A stretch of DNA of 64,000 nt from assembly GCF_013407925.2 (NCBI RefSeq), contig NZ_CP060201.1, positions 5,937,001-6,001,000 on the forward strand, written 5' to 3'. Each line of letters begins with the position of its first letter. Within the stretch, counting starts at the first letter, position 1. This DNA is from Pseudomonas protegens (GTDB lineage Bacteria; Pseudomonadota; Gammaproteobacteria; Pseudomonadales; Pseudomonadaceae). The notes beneath the pieces are model-generated. The model did no database searches. It worked only from the letters and a program-made list of their open reading frames with translations, and was not told where the DNA came from. Position numbers and translations under genes: made by a program. Positions 57,157 through 64,000 of the stretch are shown here, piece by piece.

Positions 57157-57410
57157 GCGATCAATGGGGGGCGACAATTGCGGCCTCAATCATCGGTCCT
57201 GCGAGATCTTCCCGGCTTGGTTGCAGTGGTCGGGAACCACAGGCTCTGGCATGTGCAGCAACGTCTTTCAGGACCGGGTGGAGGTATCCGAACGCGCAGC
57301 AGCTCCTGGAGTTGTTGCTCCGCTTAGACGTAAACCACTGGGGGGCATCAGCAACTGTGTTTTGTAGACGCCTCTATGGCTTAAATAAAGTGCGGTGCCG
57401 GTCAGATTTG

Positions 57411-58565
57411 TCAGGGCTTCGGATAGCTCGCTGGTAACAGGATGTTGTGATCAATTTGCTGCACATCGGTGTATCCGCAAAGCGCGAGGGTCAGGTCCAT
57501 TTCTGTCGCAATGATTTCCAACGCTTTCGCCACTCCGGCTTCGCCCATTGCTCCCAGACCATAGAGATGGGCACGCCCAAGCATGACGCCTTGAGCCCCC
57601 AAAGCCATTGACTTGATCACGTCCTGGCCACTGCGAATGCCACTGTCGAGCCAGACGTCAATCTGCCCGCCGACGGCTTGAGCGATGGCCGGCAGCATGT
57701 TGATGCTGGAAGGGGCGCCATCGAGCTGACGCCCACCGTGGTTGCTGACGATCAGCGCATCGGCGCCGCTGGCAACGGCCAGGTGTGCGTCCTCAACATC
57801 GAGAATGCCTTTGAGAATCAGTGTTCCGCCCCAGCGATCCTTGATCCACTTGATATCGTCCCAGCACAGCGTTGGGTCGAACTGTTCGTAGGTCCAATCG
57901 GCCAGCTGACGCAAGTCATCCACGCCGGCAACGTGTCCCATGATGTTGCCGAAGTAGTGGCGGCGAGTGCTGAGCATGCCTTTGATCCAGCGTGGTTTGG
58001 TCAGGATGTTCAAGAGGTTGGCGGGAGTCAGGCGTGGTGGGGTGCTCAGTCCGTTTTTCAGGTCTTTATGCCGTTGACCGCTCAATTGCAGGTCCAGAGT
58101 CAACACCAGGGCGTCGCAGCCTGCGGCTTTAGCCCGGTCAATCAGGCGGCCCACAAACGCTCGATCGCGCATCACATAGAGTTGAAACCAGAACGGCGCT
58201 TCGATTGCGTCGGCGACGTCTTCCAGCGAGCAGATGCTGACCGTTGACAGCGTGTAGCGAATACCCGCCGCCGTCGCGGCACGCGCCGCCAGGATTTCAC
58301 CATCTGCATGGATCATCCCGGCCAATCCGGTAGGTGCGATGGCCAATGGCATAGCCATATCGATGCCCAGTCGATTGGCTTTAAGCGAGCGATTTTCGAG
58401 ATTTCTAGCAACGCGCTGACGCAGTTTGATCTTTGCGAAATCGTCCTGGTTGGCGTGGTAGGTACTTTCGGTCCAGGACCCCCCATCGACGTAGTCATAA
58501 AACATTCGTGGGACGCGCTGCTGCGCCATTTTGCGCAGGTCTTCGATGCAAGTAACGATAGGCAA
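57411..58565 (-). CDS. FMN-dependent 2-hydroxyacid oxidase/dehydrogenase (LldD-like)
   Basis: 384 residues. Flavin and substrate sites: MFYDYVDGGSWTESTYHAN (Tyr), APTGLAGMIHADGE, WFQLYVMRDR, LKGILDVEDAHLA (Lys), active-site His and Arg in VSNHGGRQLDGA, and WLDSGIRSGQDV. Oxidises L-lactate or another L-2-hydroxy acid to the keto acid, giving electrons to the respiratory chain or oxygen. Not part of a lldPRD operon; the gene upstream is a LysR regulator, so substrate other than lactate is likely. Confidence 0.92.
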   Translation of the reverse strand: MPIVTCIEDLRKMAQQRVPRMFYDYVDGGSWTESTYHANQDDFAKIKLRQRVARNLENRSLKANRLGIDMAMPLAIAPTGLAGMIHADGEILAARAATAAGIRYTLSTVSICSLEDVADAIEAPFWFQLYVMRDRAFVGRLIDRAKAAGCDALVLTLDLQLSGQRHKDLKNGLSTPPRLTPANLLNILTKPRWIKGMLSTRRHYFGNIMGHVAGVDDLRQLADWTYEQFDPTLCWDDIKWIKDRWGGTLILKGILDVEDAHLAVASGADALIVSNHGGRQLDGAPSSINMLPAIAQAVGGQIDVWLDSGIRSGQDVIKSMALGAQGVMLGRAHLYGLGAMGEAGVAKALEIIATEMDLTLALCGYTDVQQIDHNILLPASYPKP

Positions 58566-58617
58566 TGGAACGGCTCCTGAGTGATATGCAGGGTCAGCCT
58601 AACCGCCTGATACATCA

Positions 58618-59577
58618 TCAGCGGGGAAAGTTTTTCCCATCTGGCGAGCCGGATTTTCCCTGATGCGGATCACTCAAGTAACGCTGCCCCTGCTCCACGG
58701 CTTCATGGCATATCTGTGTCAACCAGTGACTGAAGGCTTGTGCGGCCTCCGATCGCTGATGCATGTGCAGTTGGTAGTGGTAGGAAGGAGCACTGCGAAC
58801 ATTGCCGACCGCGACCAGTCGCCCACTTTCCAGCCAATCACGAGCCAGCGAGGGGCGCGCGAGGACGACCCCCTGAGCGTTGGCCGCAGCCTCTAGCATC
58901 ATCCCCAGATCCAGTAAGGACGGTCCCTGGTCTGGCTCGCTCAAGGCCAGGTGCGCTTGTTGGAACCAGGGTTGCCAGGGCTCTAGCGGTGAGCGCATCA
59001 GCGGCAGGCAGGCGAGCTCCTGCGGTAGCCGTATGCCTGGGTAACGGCTCAGCAGTCCTGGTGCAGCCAAGGGCTGCAAAAGCTCGTCGAGTAGCCTGTG
59101 TTGAGGCTCCACGGTGGCGCTGTCTCCAGATACCTGGATGTCTCGCAGCGGTGTTTCTGTACCCGACATGGGAGCGCTGAGTTGAATTTCCAGATCGATG
59201 TCCGGGTACTGTTGGCTATGTTCTTCAAGGCGGGGGATGAGGATCTGACGAGCAAACGTCGGTGGACAACTGAGTGTCAGGCGCTGCTTGCGTTGTGCCG
59301 GGCGTTGATGCACCGGTATGGCGACCAGTTGAGTCAGTACGGGGGTGAGTTGCTCCAGGTACATTTGCCCCTGGGCCGTCAGCGCGAGGGTGCCGCCTTG
59401 ACGATCAAACAACGCCAAACCAAGCAGTTGCTCAAGACCCGCTATACGTTTTCGGAGTGCGCTTGCGGTCAGCGACAGGGCTTGGGCTGCACGTTCAAAA
59501 CTCTTCAACTGCGCGGCAGTCTGAAAGGCCAGCAGTGCATCGAGAGAAGGGAGTCGATAGTCGTTGCAGCTCTTCAT
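58618..59577 (-). CDS. LysR-family regulator (GcvA-like)
   Basis: 319 residues. HTH LPSLDALLAFQTAAQLKSFE then AAQALSLTASALRKRIAGLE; effector domain RLTLSCPPTFARQILIPRLEE. Its C-terminal DPHQGKSGSPDGKNFPR tail is short and polar. Located 52 bp before the hydroxyacid oxidase gene on the same strand and divergent from the binding-protein gene at 59813, so it may control either. Confidence 0.9.
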   Translation of the reverse strand: MKSCNDYRLPSLDALLAFQTAAQLKSFERAAQALSLTASALRKRIAGLEQLLGLALFDRQGGTLALTAQGQMYLEQLTPVLTQLVAIPVHQRPAQRKQRLTLSCPPTFARQILIPRLEEHSQQYPDIDLEIQLSAPMSGTETPLRDIQVSGDSATVEPQHRLLDELLQPLAAPGLLSRYPGIRLPQELACLPLMRSPLEPWQPWFQQAHLALSEPDQGPSLLDLGMMLEAAANAQGVVLARPSLARDWLESGRLVAVGNVRSAPSYHYQLHMHQRSEAAQAFSHWLTQICHEAVEQGQRYLSDPHQGKSGSPDGKNFPR

Positions 59578-59812
59578 TCTTCACGGCCTCCTGACGACCA
59601 GAGCTCGAACGATGGTTCGGTTTTCCAGCCTTGTTTAAGGTCTGTTCGGGTTTCGGTCTTACGGTCCCTGAGTGAGTTGAGTCGTTCTACCCGCACGGCA
59701 GCGGAGGAAAAAGATTCCCGCCGCTTGAGCCTTTTATTCCCGATAGCAGCTTGTCACCTTGGTTAGCATCATCTTCGAGGTCTTTTAAAACAAGAAAAAA
59801 GGATGATCTGCC

Positions 59813-60841
59813 ATGTTTAAAAACGTGATAGCCAGTTTGGCCTTGGCTACCCTCTGCACCTATGCCCAAGCCGATGCATTGACGGTCGTTTCCGTGGGTG
59901 GAATAAATAAACAATCTCAGCAGGAGGCGTTCTACACCCCCTTTGAGATGCAGCATTCTGTAGCCGTGCGAGCAGCGCAATACAACGGCGAAATCGGCAT
60001 GATCAAGGCTCAGGTGGATACCCGAAGCGTTACCTGGGATGTGGTTGAAGTCGACCATGCCGAGTTGCAGCGCGGATGCGAGGAGGGGCTGTTCGAGCGC
60101 TTGCCGGCGATTCCCGGAGTGCGCAAGGAGGACTTCGTCGAAGACGGGATAAGCGAATGTGGGGTCGGTATTTTTATCTGGTCTACCGCTCTGGCTTATG
60201 ACCCTAAAGCGCTGTCGAAAGCCCCAAAAGAATGGGCGGACCTTTGGGATCTGGAGAGCTTTCCTGGCAAGCGGGCTCTGCGCAAAGGCGCGAAGCTGAC
60301 TCTGGAAATCGCCCTGATGGCCGACGGCGTGCCACGCGATCAGGTCTATCAGGTGCTGCGACAACCTGGTGGCGTGGACCGGGCCTTTCGCAAACTGGAC
60401 CAGATCAAGACACAGATACAGTGGTGGGAGTCAGGCGCTCAGCCGATGCAATGGCTGGCGGCTGGAGATGTCAGCATGACCTCTGTGTACATCAGCCGGG
60501 CAATCAGTGCGCAAAAGGAGGGGTACGACTTCCCGTTGGTGTGGAATGGCAGTCTCTATGACATGGATAGCTGGGCCATAGTCAAAGGCAGCCGGAACCA
60601 GGAAGCAGCGCTGAAATTCATAGCGTTTGCGAGCTTGCCGCAGCAGCAAAAGATATTCGCCGAAAAGATGTTCAACGGTCCGACTCATAAGCAGACCCTG
60701 GAACTGATCGCTGCCGAAACGCGCAACAGTTTTCCGACCTCTGAGCAGAACATGGCGCAGGCCCTGAAGGTTGATAGCGACTTCTGGATTGATCACGGGA
60801 CAGAGCTTGAAGAGCGCTTCAACGCTTGGGCTGCGCGCTAA
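59813..60841 (+). CDS. Periplasmic ABC substrate-binding protein (spermidine/putrescine PotD-like)
   Basis: 342 residues with signal peptide (MFKNVIASLALATLCTYAQA). Type-2 binding fold: LTVVSVGGINKQSQQEAFYTPF, TWDVVEVDHAELQRGCEEGLF, KEWADLWDLESFPGKRAL, and WNGSLYDMDSWAIVKGSRNQ. Related to polyamine/iron-type binding proteins. No permease or ATPase gene follows, so it is an orphan here. A fragment of a close relative remains at 49150-49323. AAAAAGGATGATCTGCC precedes the ATG. Confidence 0.88.
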   Translation: MFKNVIASLALATLCTYAQADALTVVSVGGINKQSQQEAFYTPFEMQHSVAVRAAQYNGEIGMIKAQVDTRSVTWDVVEVDHAELQRGCEEGLFERLPAIPGVRKEDFVEDGISECGVGIFIWSTALAYDPKALSKAPKEWADLWDLESFPGKRALRKGAKLTLEIALMADGVPRDQVYQVLRQPGGVDRAFRKLDQIKTQIQWWESGAQPMQWLAAGDVSMTSVYISRAISAQKEGYDFPLVWNGSLYDMDSWAIVKGSRNQEAALKFIAFASLPQQQKIFAEKMFNGPTHKQTLELIAAETRNSFPTSEQNMAQALKVDSDFWIDHGTELEERFNAWAAR

Positions 60842-60944
60842 AGCAGGCTGCCCGGCGCTGAAGTGTCGGGCAGAGGATACGCACATCGAACATAAACGGT
60901 GCGCACCGCTCATGACCGAGAACTGAATTCCAGAGGGGATTTTC

Positions 60945-61151
60945 ATGCGCACGGCTTTTCCGACTCAAAACGCCATGGACGAGCATGTGTTCAAGCCCAA
61001 CATGTCGTTCACCAACGAGCCAAATCCATCGCTGCATAACCAGGACTTCGGCATCAAGCCAGGCGATACGCTGCTCTGTGGTCCGGAGGGCTCAAGCAGC
61101 TTGTCCACGTTGGCGCCTGAACTGCGGATCAGCCACCGGGAAACCGTCTGA
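60945..61151 (+). CDS. Small ORF, possible gene remnant
   Basis: 68 residues from ATG 60945 (MRTAFPTQNAMDEHVFKPN), with AGAGGGG 6-7 nt upstream, a good ribosome-binding site. No family recognised; the sequence includes FGIKPGDTLLCGPEG. It follows an orphan binding-protein gene, where a permease or ATPase gene would be expected. It may be the 5' end of a deleted gene fused to unrelated DNA. Confidence 0.35.
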   Translation: MRTAFPTQNAMDEHVFKPNMSFTNEPNPSLHNQDFGIKPGDTLLCGPEGSSSLSTLAPELRISHRETV

Positions 61152-61201
61152 TGGATATCGTTTGCGCAGTATTCTGCGTCAGGGCAATGTCCTTGCCTCA
61201 T

Positions 61202-61230
61202 TGTGGAGTGCCTGGTCTTGGCACCCCACA
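61202..61230 (-). terminator. 11-bp stem-loop after the branched-chain-type binding protein
   Basis: Minus strand TGTGGGGTGCC-N7-GGCACTCCACA (one G-T pair), 8 bp after the stop of the gene at 61238. U-tract not seen. Confidence 0.5.
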
Positions 61231-61237
61231 CAAGGGC

Positions 61238-62353
61238 TCAGTGCAAGACGCTGTACTCGCCCTGATCATCCCAGCGGTACATCACGAAGTCAGGCGTCGC
61301 CAGGTCTCCCTTGGCGTCCCAGCGCTTATTGCCAGCAACGGTTTTTACACTGTTGTGCCTTAGCCACCGTCCCAGTACCGCGCCATCATGGGATTGGGTG
61401 GCTTGCATGGTCTGAGCAATGGCTTCAAGCGCCGCGTAGGCATACAGCGTGTATCCCAGAGGTTCGAATCCTTCCTTGCGCAACGCGGCTACTGCCATCT
61501 GGCTTTCACTGTTTTGCCGTGCGTCTTGGCCGAACACCATCAAGACCCCCTTGATGAACTGCCCACCGCCGGCCGCAACCGGAAAGTCATCGGAGGCGAT
61601 GCCATCGCCAGCCACAAAGGGAGCATCGACCCCCGACTCGCGTATCTGTCGGACCAGGGTGCCAGCCTCCACGGCGACACCACCATAAAAGACCGCGTCC
61701 GCGTGCAAGCCCTTGATCTTGGTGGCCAGGGCATTGAAATCCTTCTCGCCGCGTGTAAGGCCTTCGAACAGGACAGGTTTGATCCCCATCTCTCCCAGGC
61801 GCTGCTGTACGGCCAGGGCTACGCCCATGCCGTAGGAGTCCTTGTCGTGCACGATGGCGATGCGTTTGGCCTGGAGTTGTTCATGTAGATAATTGGCAGC
61901 AACCTCACCTTGCTGGCTGTCGCGTCCGACCATTCGGGTCACAGTGTCCAGGCCCCGTTCAGTGATGGCGTTGGCAGTAGACGCCGGAGTCATCATCAGG
62001 ATGTTGGCGTCCGAATAGATCTGCGAGGCGGGGAGGGTGGAGGAGGAACAGACGTGGCCGATGACGGCCTGCACATGGTCGGTATCGATCATCCGGTTGG
62101 CTACCGCCACCGCTTGCTTGGGCTCGCAGGCATCGTCTCCTTTGACCAGGACAATCGATTTGCCGTTAATGCCACCTGCGGCGTTTATCTGTTTGGCCGC
62201 TGCGTTGGTGCCGTTCCAGACCTGCGCGCCCAGCCTGGAGTAGCTGCCGGTGAAGGGGCCGGCCACACCTATGCGGATCTCCTGATCGGCATAAGCCGCT
62301 AGTGATGAACTGAGGATCATTACCAGAGCCGTTGCTCCTGCCGTCGATTTCAT
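61238..62353 (-). CDS. Branched-chain amino acid-type ABC substrate-binding protein (LivK-like)
   Basis: 371 residues from ATG 62353, chosen because AAGGAG lies 7 nt upstream. Signal peptide ends AAYA. Type-1 periplasmic-binding fold: IRIGVAGPFTGSYSRLG, AAKQINAAGGINGKSIVLVK, DDACEPKQAVAVANRMID, GHVCSSSTLPASQIY and IAIVHDKDSYGMG. LivK relatives bind Leu/Ile/Val, but also amides and aromatic acids. No permease genes nearby. Divergent from a LysR gene with a shared operator-like palindrome, so regulated by it. Confidence 0.92.
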   Translation of the reverse strand: MKSTAGATALVMILSSSLAAYADQEIRIGVAGPFTGSYSRLGAQVWNGTNAAAKQINAAGGINGKSIVLVKGDDACEPKQAVAVANRMIDTDHVQAVIGHVCSSSTLPASQIYSDANILMMTPASTANAITERGLDTVTRMVGRDSQQGEVAANYLHEQLQAKRIAIVHDKDSYGMGVALAVQQRLGEMGIKPVLFEGLTRGEKDFNALATKIKGLHADAVFYGGVAVEAGTLVRQIRESGVDAPFVAGDGIASDDFPVAAGGGQFIKGVLMVFGQDARQNSESQMAVAALRKEGFEPLGYTLYAYAALEAIAQTMQATQSHDGAVLGRWLRHNSVKTVAGNKRWDAKGDLATPDFVMYRWDDQGEYSVLH

Positions 62354-62467
62354 CGTCATGCTCCTTGCTTGATGTATGAATTCAATACGCAATCCAAGCC
62401 GACATTTATGGGCCGGATCAGGAGGATCAAGCTACGTAACTCGGTGGAATTAAAGAATGGCTCTCGT

Positions 62468-62484
62468 CTTACCTTCAGGTAACC
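62468..62484. promoter_or_regulatory. LysR operator candidate, copy 1
   Basis: CTTACCTTCAGGTAACC, a palindrome TTACCT-TC-AGGTAA, between the divergent binding-protein and LysR genes. An exact reverse-complement copy of all 17 bp lies at 63541-63557. A degenerate relative TTACCTATCTAA follows at 62491. Confidence 0.6.
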
Positions 62485-62610
62485 AGAGGCTTACCTATCT
62501 AAGCCGTTTCTGATCTGGCTGCTCAAGCATGGCGACAAGGGCGGTGGCACCTCTATAGTGCCGGCTCGCTGGATGCTCTGAACCTTGTGGCTTGGCTGCG
62601 GAGGTCTCTT

Positions 62611-63516
62611 GTGAGAGTGGGTCAGGTAAGTGACATCGATATTCGGTTGCTGCGGGTATTTCGCGCGGTGGTTGAATGCGGCGGATTTTCCGCTGCCGAG
62701 ATCGAGCTGAATATCAGTCGTGCGGCTATCAGTTTGAGCATGGCCAATCTGGAAAGCCGCCTGGGTGTTTGTCTTTGCAAGCGCGGGCGCAGTGGTTTCG
62801 CCCTGACGGTTGCCGGGCAGAGCATCTACGACGCGTCACTCCAGTTGTTCGCGGCCATAGGCAATTTTCGCACCCAGGTGAACGCCGCTACCACCCAACT
62901 GCGGGGGGAGCTCAATATTGGTATTACCGATAACCTGGTGACATCGCCTCACATGCGCATGACCAAGGCCCTGAAGATCCTCAGGGCCAAAGGGCCCGAT
63001 ATTCAGGTCAATGTGCACATGACGACGCCAAGCAGCGTGGCCCGAGGCGTCTTCGATGGTCATTTCCACATTGGCGCGATACCTACCACCCATAGAGTGA
63101 ATGGCCTGGACTATCGACCCTTGTATGCCGAGGAGTCGCAACTCTATTGCAGTCACGAACACCCCCTGTTCGAGATTGATGATGAGAGCCTGATCCTCGA
63201 TCGTTTGCCCTTGTGTGACGCGGTCACCATCGCCCACTCCCAGGAGCCGGAGGTCATCAGGTACTCCAAGCAACTTAAAGTGATGGCGACCTCCAGCGAT
63301 CGAGAGGGCGTCGCATTCCTGATCCTCAGCGGTGAATACATCGGCTATCTGCCCAGCCATTATGCTCAGCGCTGGGTTGATGCTCAGCGCATGCGCGCGT
63401 TGTGTCCGAAACACTATCGATACTGCACTCAGCTATCGGTGATCACGCGTCCTGATCAAGCAGGGAACCCGTTGCTGGAGCACTACCTGCAAGCCTTGGC
63501 AAGCATTGCCACCTAG
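62611..63516 (+). CDS. LysR-family regulator, sister of the 56221 regulator
   Basis: 301 residues from GTG 62611, with GGAGG 6-7 nt upstream; an in-frame GTG at 62587 is less well placed. HTH: IRLLRVFRAVVECGGFSAA then LNISRAAISLSMANLESRLG and LCKRGRSGFALTVAG. Effector domain: LDYRPLYAEESQLYCSHEHPLF and EYIGYLPSHYAQRWV. Flanked on both sides by identical 17-bp palindromes, so it probably controls the divergent binding protein, itself and the aldehyde dehydrogenase. Confidence 0.9.
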   Translation: MRVGQVSDIDIRLLRVFRAVVECGGFSAAEIELNISRAAISLSMANLESRLGVCLCKRGRSGFALTVAGQSIYDASLQLFAAIGNFRTQVNAATTQLRGELNIGITDNLVTSPHMRMTKALKILRAKGPDIQVNVHMTTPSSVARGVFDGHFHIGAIPTTHRVNGLDYRPLYAEESQLYCSHEHPLFEIDDESLILDRLPLCDAVTIAHSQEPEVIRYSKQLKVMATSSDREGVAFLILSGEYIGYLPSHYAQRWVDAQRMRALCPKHYRYCTQLSVITRPDQAGNPLLEHYLQALASIAT

Positions 63517-63540
63517 CTTCTTGTTCATGGTCAATGGTCT

Positions 63541-63557
63541 GGTTACCTGAAGGTAAG
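63541..63557. promoter_or_regulatory. LysR operator candidate, copy 2
   Basis: GGTTACCTGAAGGTAAG, exact reverse complement of copy 1, 24 bp after the LysR stop and 160 bp before the aldehyde dehydrogenase start. Confidence 0.6.
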
Positions 63558-63715
63558 CTCTGTGAAATCGAATGCTTGCCTCCGGCTTGATAGCGTCTGT
63601 TCCTGCTGATGGGCCCGGTTTTGGCCGGCCTGTTCATATGGAAAACATGTCTGGAGGGCTCTGCCACCTCTGAATGCTGGCAGAGGCCCCGAATGACTTG
63701 AACAAGGATGTCTCG

Positions 63716-64000
63716 ATGAACTCTGCCTGCCGTGATGCGGTTCTGTATTTCATCAATCCTGGCTTTTGGCCCTCCGTTAGTCGTCGCACCCTCGAAGTCG
63801 TCGCTCCAGCAACACTGGAGCGGGTTGGGGTCATCCCCTTGTGCGAGAAAACCGACGTCGATGCTGCAATCGCTGCAGCTCAGGCAGCGTGCAGCGGTTG
63901 GCGAAAGACTACCGTCAAGGCACGCGGCCAATGGCTACATAAGGTCGCCGAGACGATCGGGCAGTTGACCGAGCACAGCCTTCAGGTCGCTCGCTTGATG
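63716..64000 (+). CDS. Aldehyde dehydrogenase, N-terminal part only
   Basis: 95 residues before the window ends; no stop. Start ATG 63716 with AAGGA 8 nt upstream. The segment EKTDVDAAIAAAQAACSGWR then TTVKARGQWLHKVAETIGQL is the standard N-terminal helix region of NAD(P)-dependent aldehyde dehydrogenases (AVAAARAAFxxW, R-x-xxL). The catalytic Cys and Glu lie beyond the edge. The first 30 residues (FINPGFWPSVSRR) are atypical. Likely regulated by the preceding LysR. Confidence 0.8.
   Translation, partial: MNSACRDAVLYFINPGFWPSVSRRTLEVVAPATLERVGVIPLCEKTDVDAAIAAAQAACSGWRKTTVKARGQWLHKVAETIGQLTEHSLQVARLM

Larger units (their letters stand above)
60842..61237. other. Gap with one doubtful small ORF and a terminator hairpin
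   Basis: 396 bp between two binding-protein genes that converge. Besides the 68-codon frame at 60945 and the hairpin at 61202-61230, nothing is recognised. It may be where the missing transporter genes were lost. Confidence 0.4.

Noticed and set aside
57157..57410. Plus-strand 79-codon frame after the second LysR gene
   Set aside because: No ribosome-binding site, begins inside the LysR gene and has no recognisable sequence.

Overview
The window is chromosomal DNA of a Pseudomonas, most like the P. fluorescens group (P. protegens or P. chlororaphis type). The signs are high GC content, the order gacA-uvrC-pgsA-tRNA-Gly, an hbcR-type (R)-3-hydroxybutyrate locus, and several families of Pseudomonas REP palindromes. 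Both edges cut a gene: an RND pump gene on the left and an aldehyde dehydrogenase gene on the right.

Layout. 0-5 kb: minus-strand operon for a tripartite RND efflux pump (outer-membrane channel, adaptor, permease). 5-9 kb: PTS IIA-like protein, a DHA2 drug exporter divergent from a LysR regulator, and a VOC protein. 9.3-12.2 kb: TerC/CBS membrane protein convergent with wecB. 12.5-17.7 kb: two paralogous four-cysteine lipoproteins flanking a DJ-1/PfpI gene, then rtcB and two small unknown genes. 18.8-22.7 kb: RidA, an IclR regulator, a fold-III PLP enzyme and a PfkB sugar kinase, probably a small catabolic unit. 22.7-25.6 kb: parvulin and a PAS-rich hybrid histidine kinase. 25.9-32 kb: acetoacetyl-CoA synthetase, 3-hydroxybutyrate dehydrogenase, GntP permease and the sigma54 activator HbcR, with a good -24/-12 promoter. 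32.2-37.8 kb: YejABEF-type peptide ABC importer. 37.9-39.9 kb: parvulin and DAHP synthase. The DAHP synthase has a roughly 480-nt leader with two aromatic-rich leader peptides and a textbook attenuator; this is the strongest regulatory find. 40-44.6 kb: nitrilase-family hydrolase, GNAT, gacA, uvrC, pgsA and tRNA-Gly.

Beyond the tRNA the character changes. Remnants of a P4-type integrase, a GcvA-like LysR gene, and the permease and ATPase of an amino-acid ABC importer precede an intact aconitase-X gene (probable cis-3-hydroxy-L-proline dehydratase) and a sirtuin. A decayed substrate-binding-protein fragment at 49.2 kb matches the intact gene at 59.8 kb.

From 49.5 to 57.2 kb lies a compact accessory catabolic cluster on one strand: NCS1 permease, guanidino ureohydrolase, APC permease, PuuE/PgdA-type cyclic-amide or polysaccharide deacetylase, NAD-epimerase, SDR and a LysR regulator. 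No pathway I know uses this exact set. The combination suggests uptake and ring-opening or urea-releasing breakdown of a guanidino or ureido compound. The last 7 kb hold an FMN 2-hydroxyacid oxidase, more LysR regulators, two orphan substrate-binding proteins and the start of an aldehyde dehydrogenase. A perfect 17-bp repeat, itself a TTACCT-N2-AGGTAA palindrome, lies on both sides of the final LysR gene and probably is its operator.
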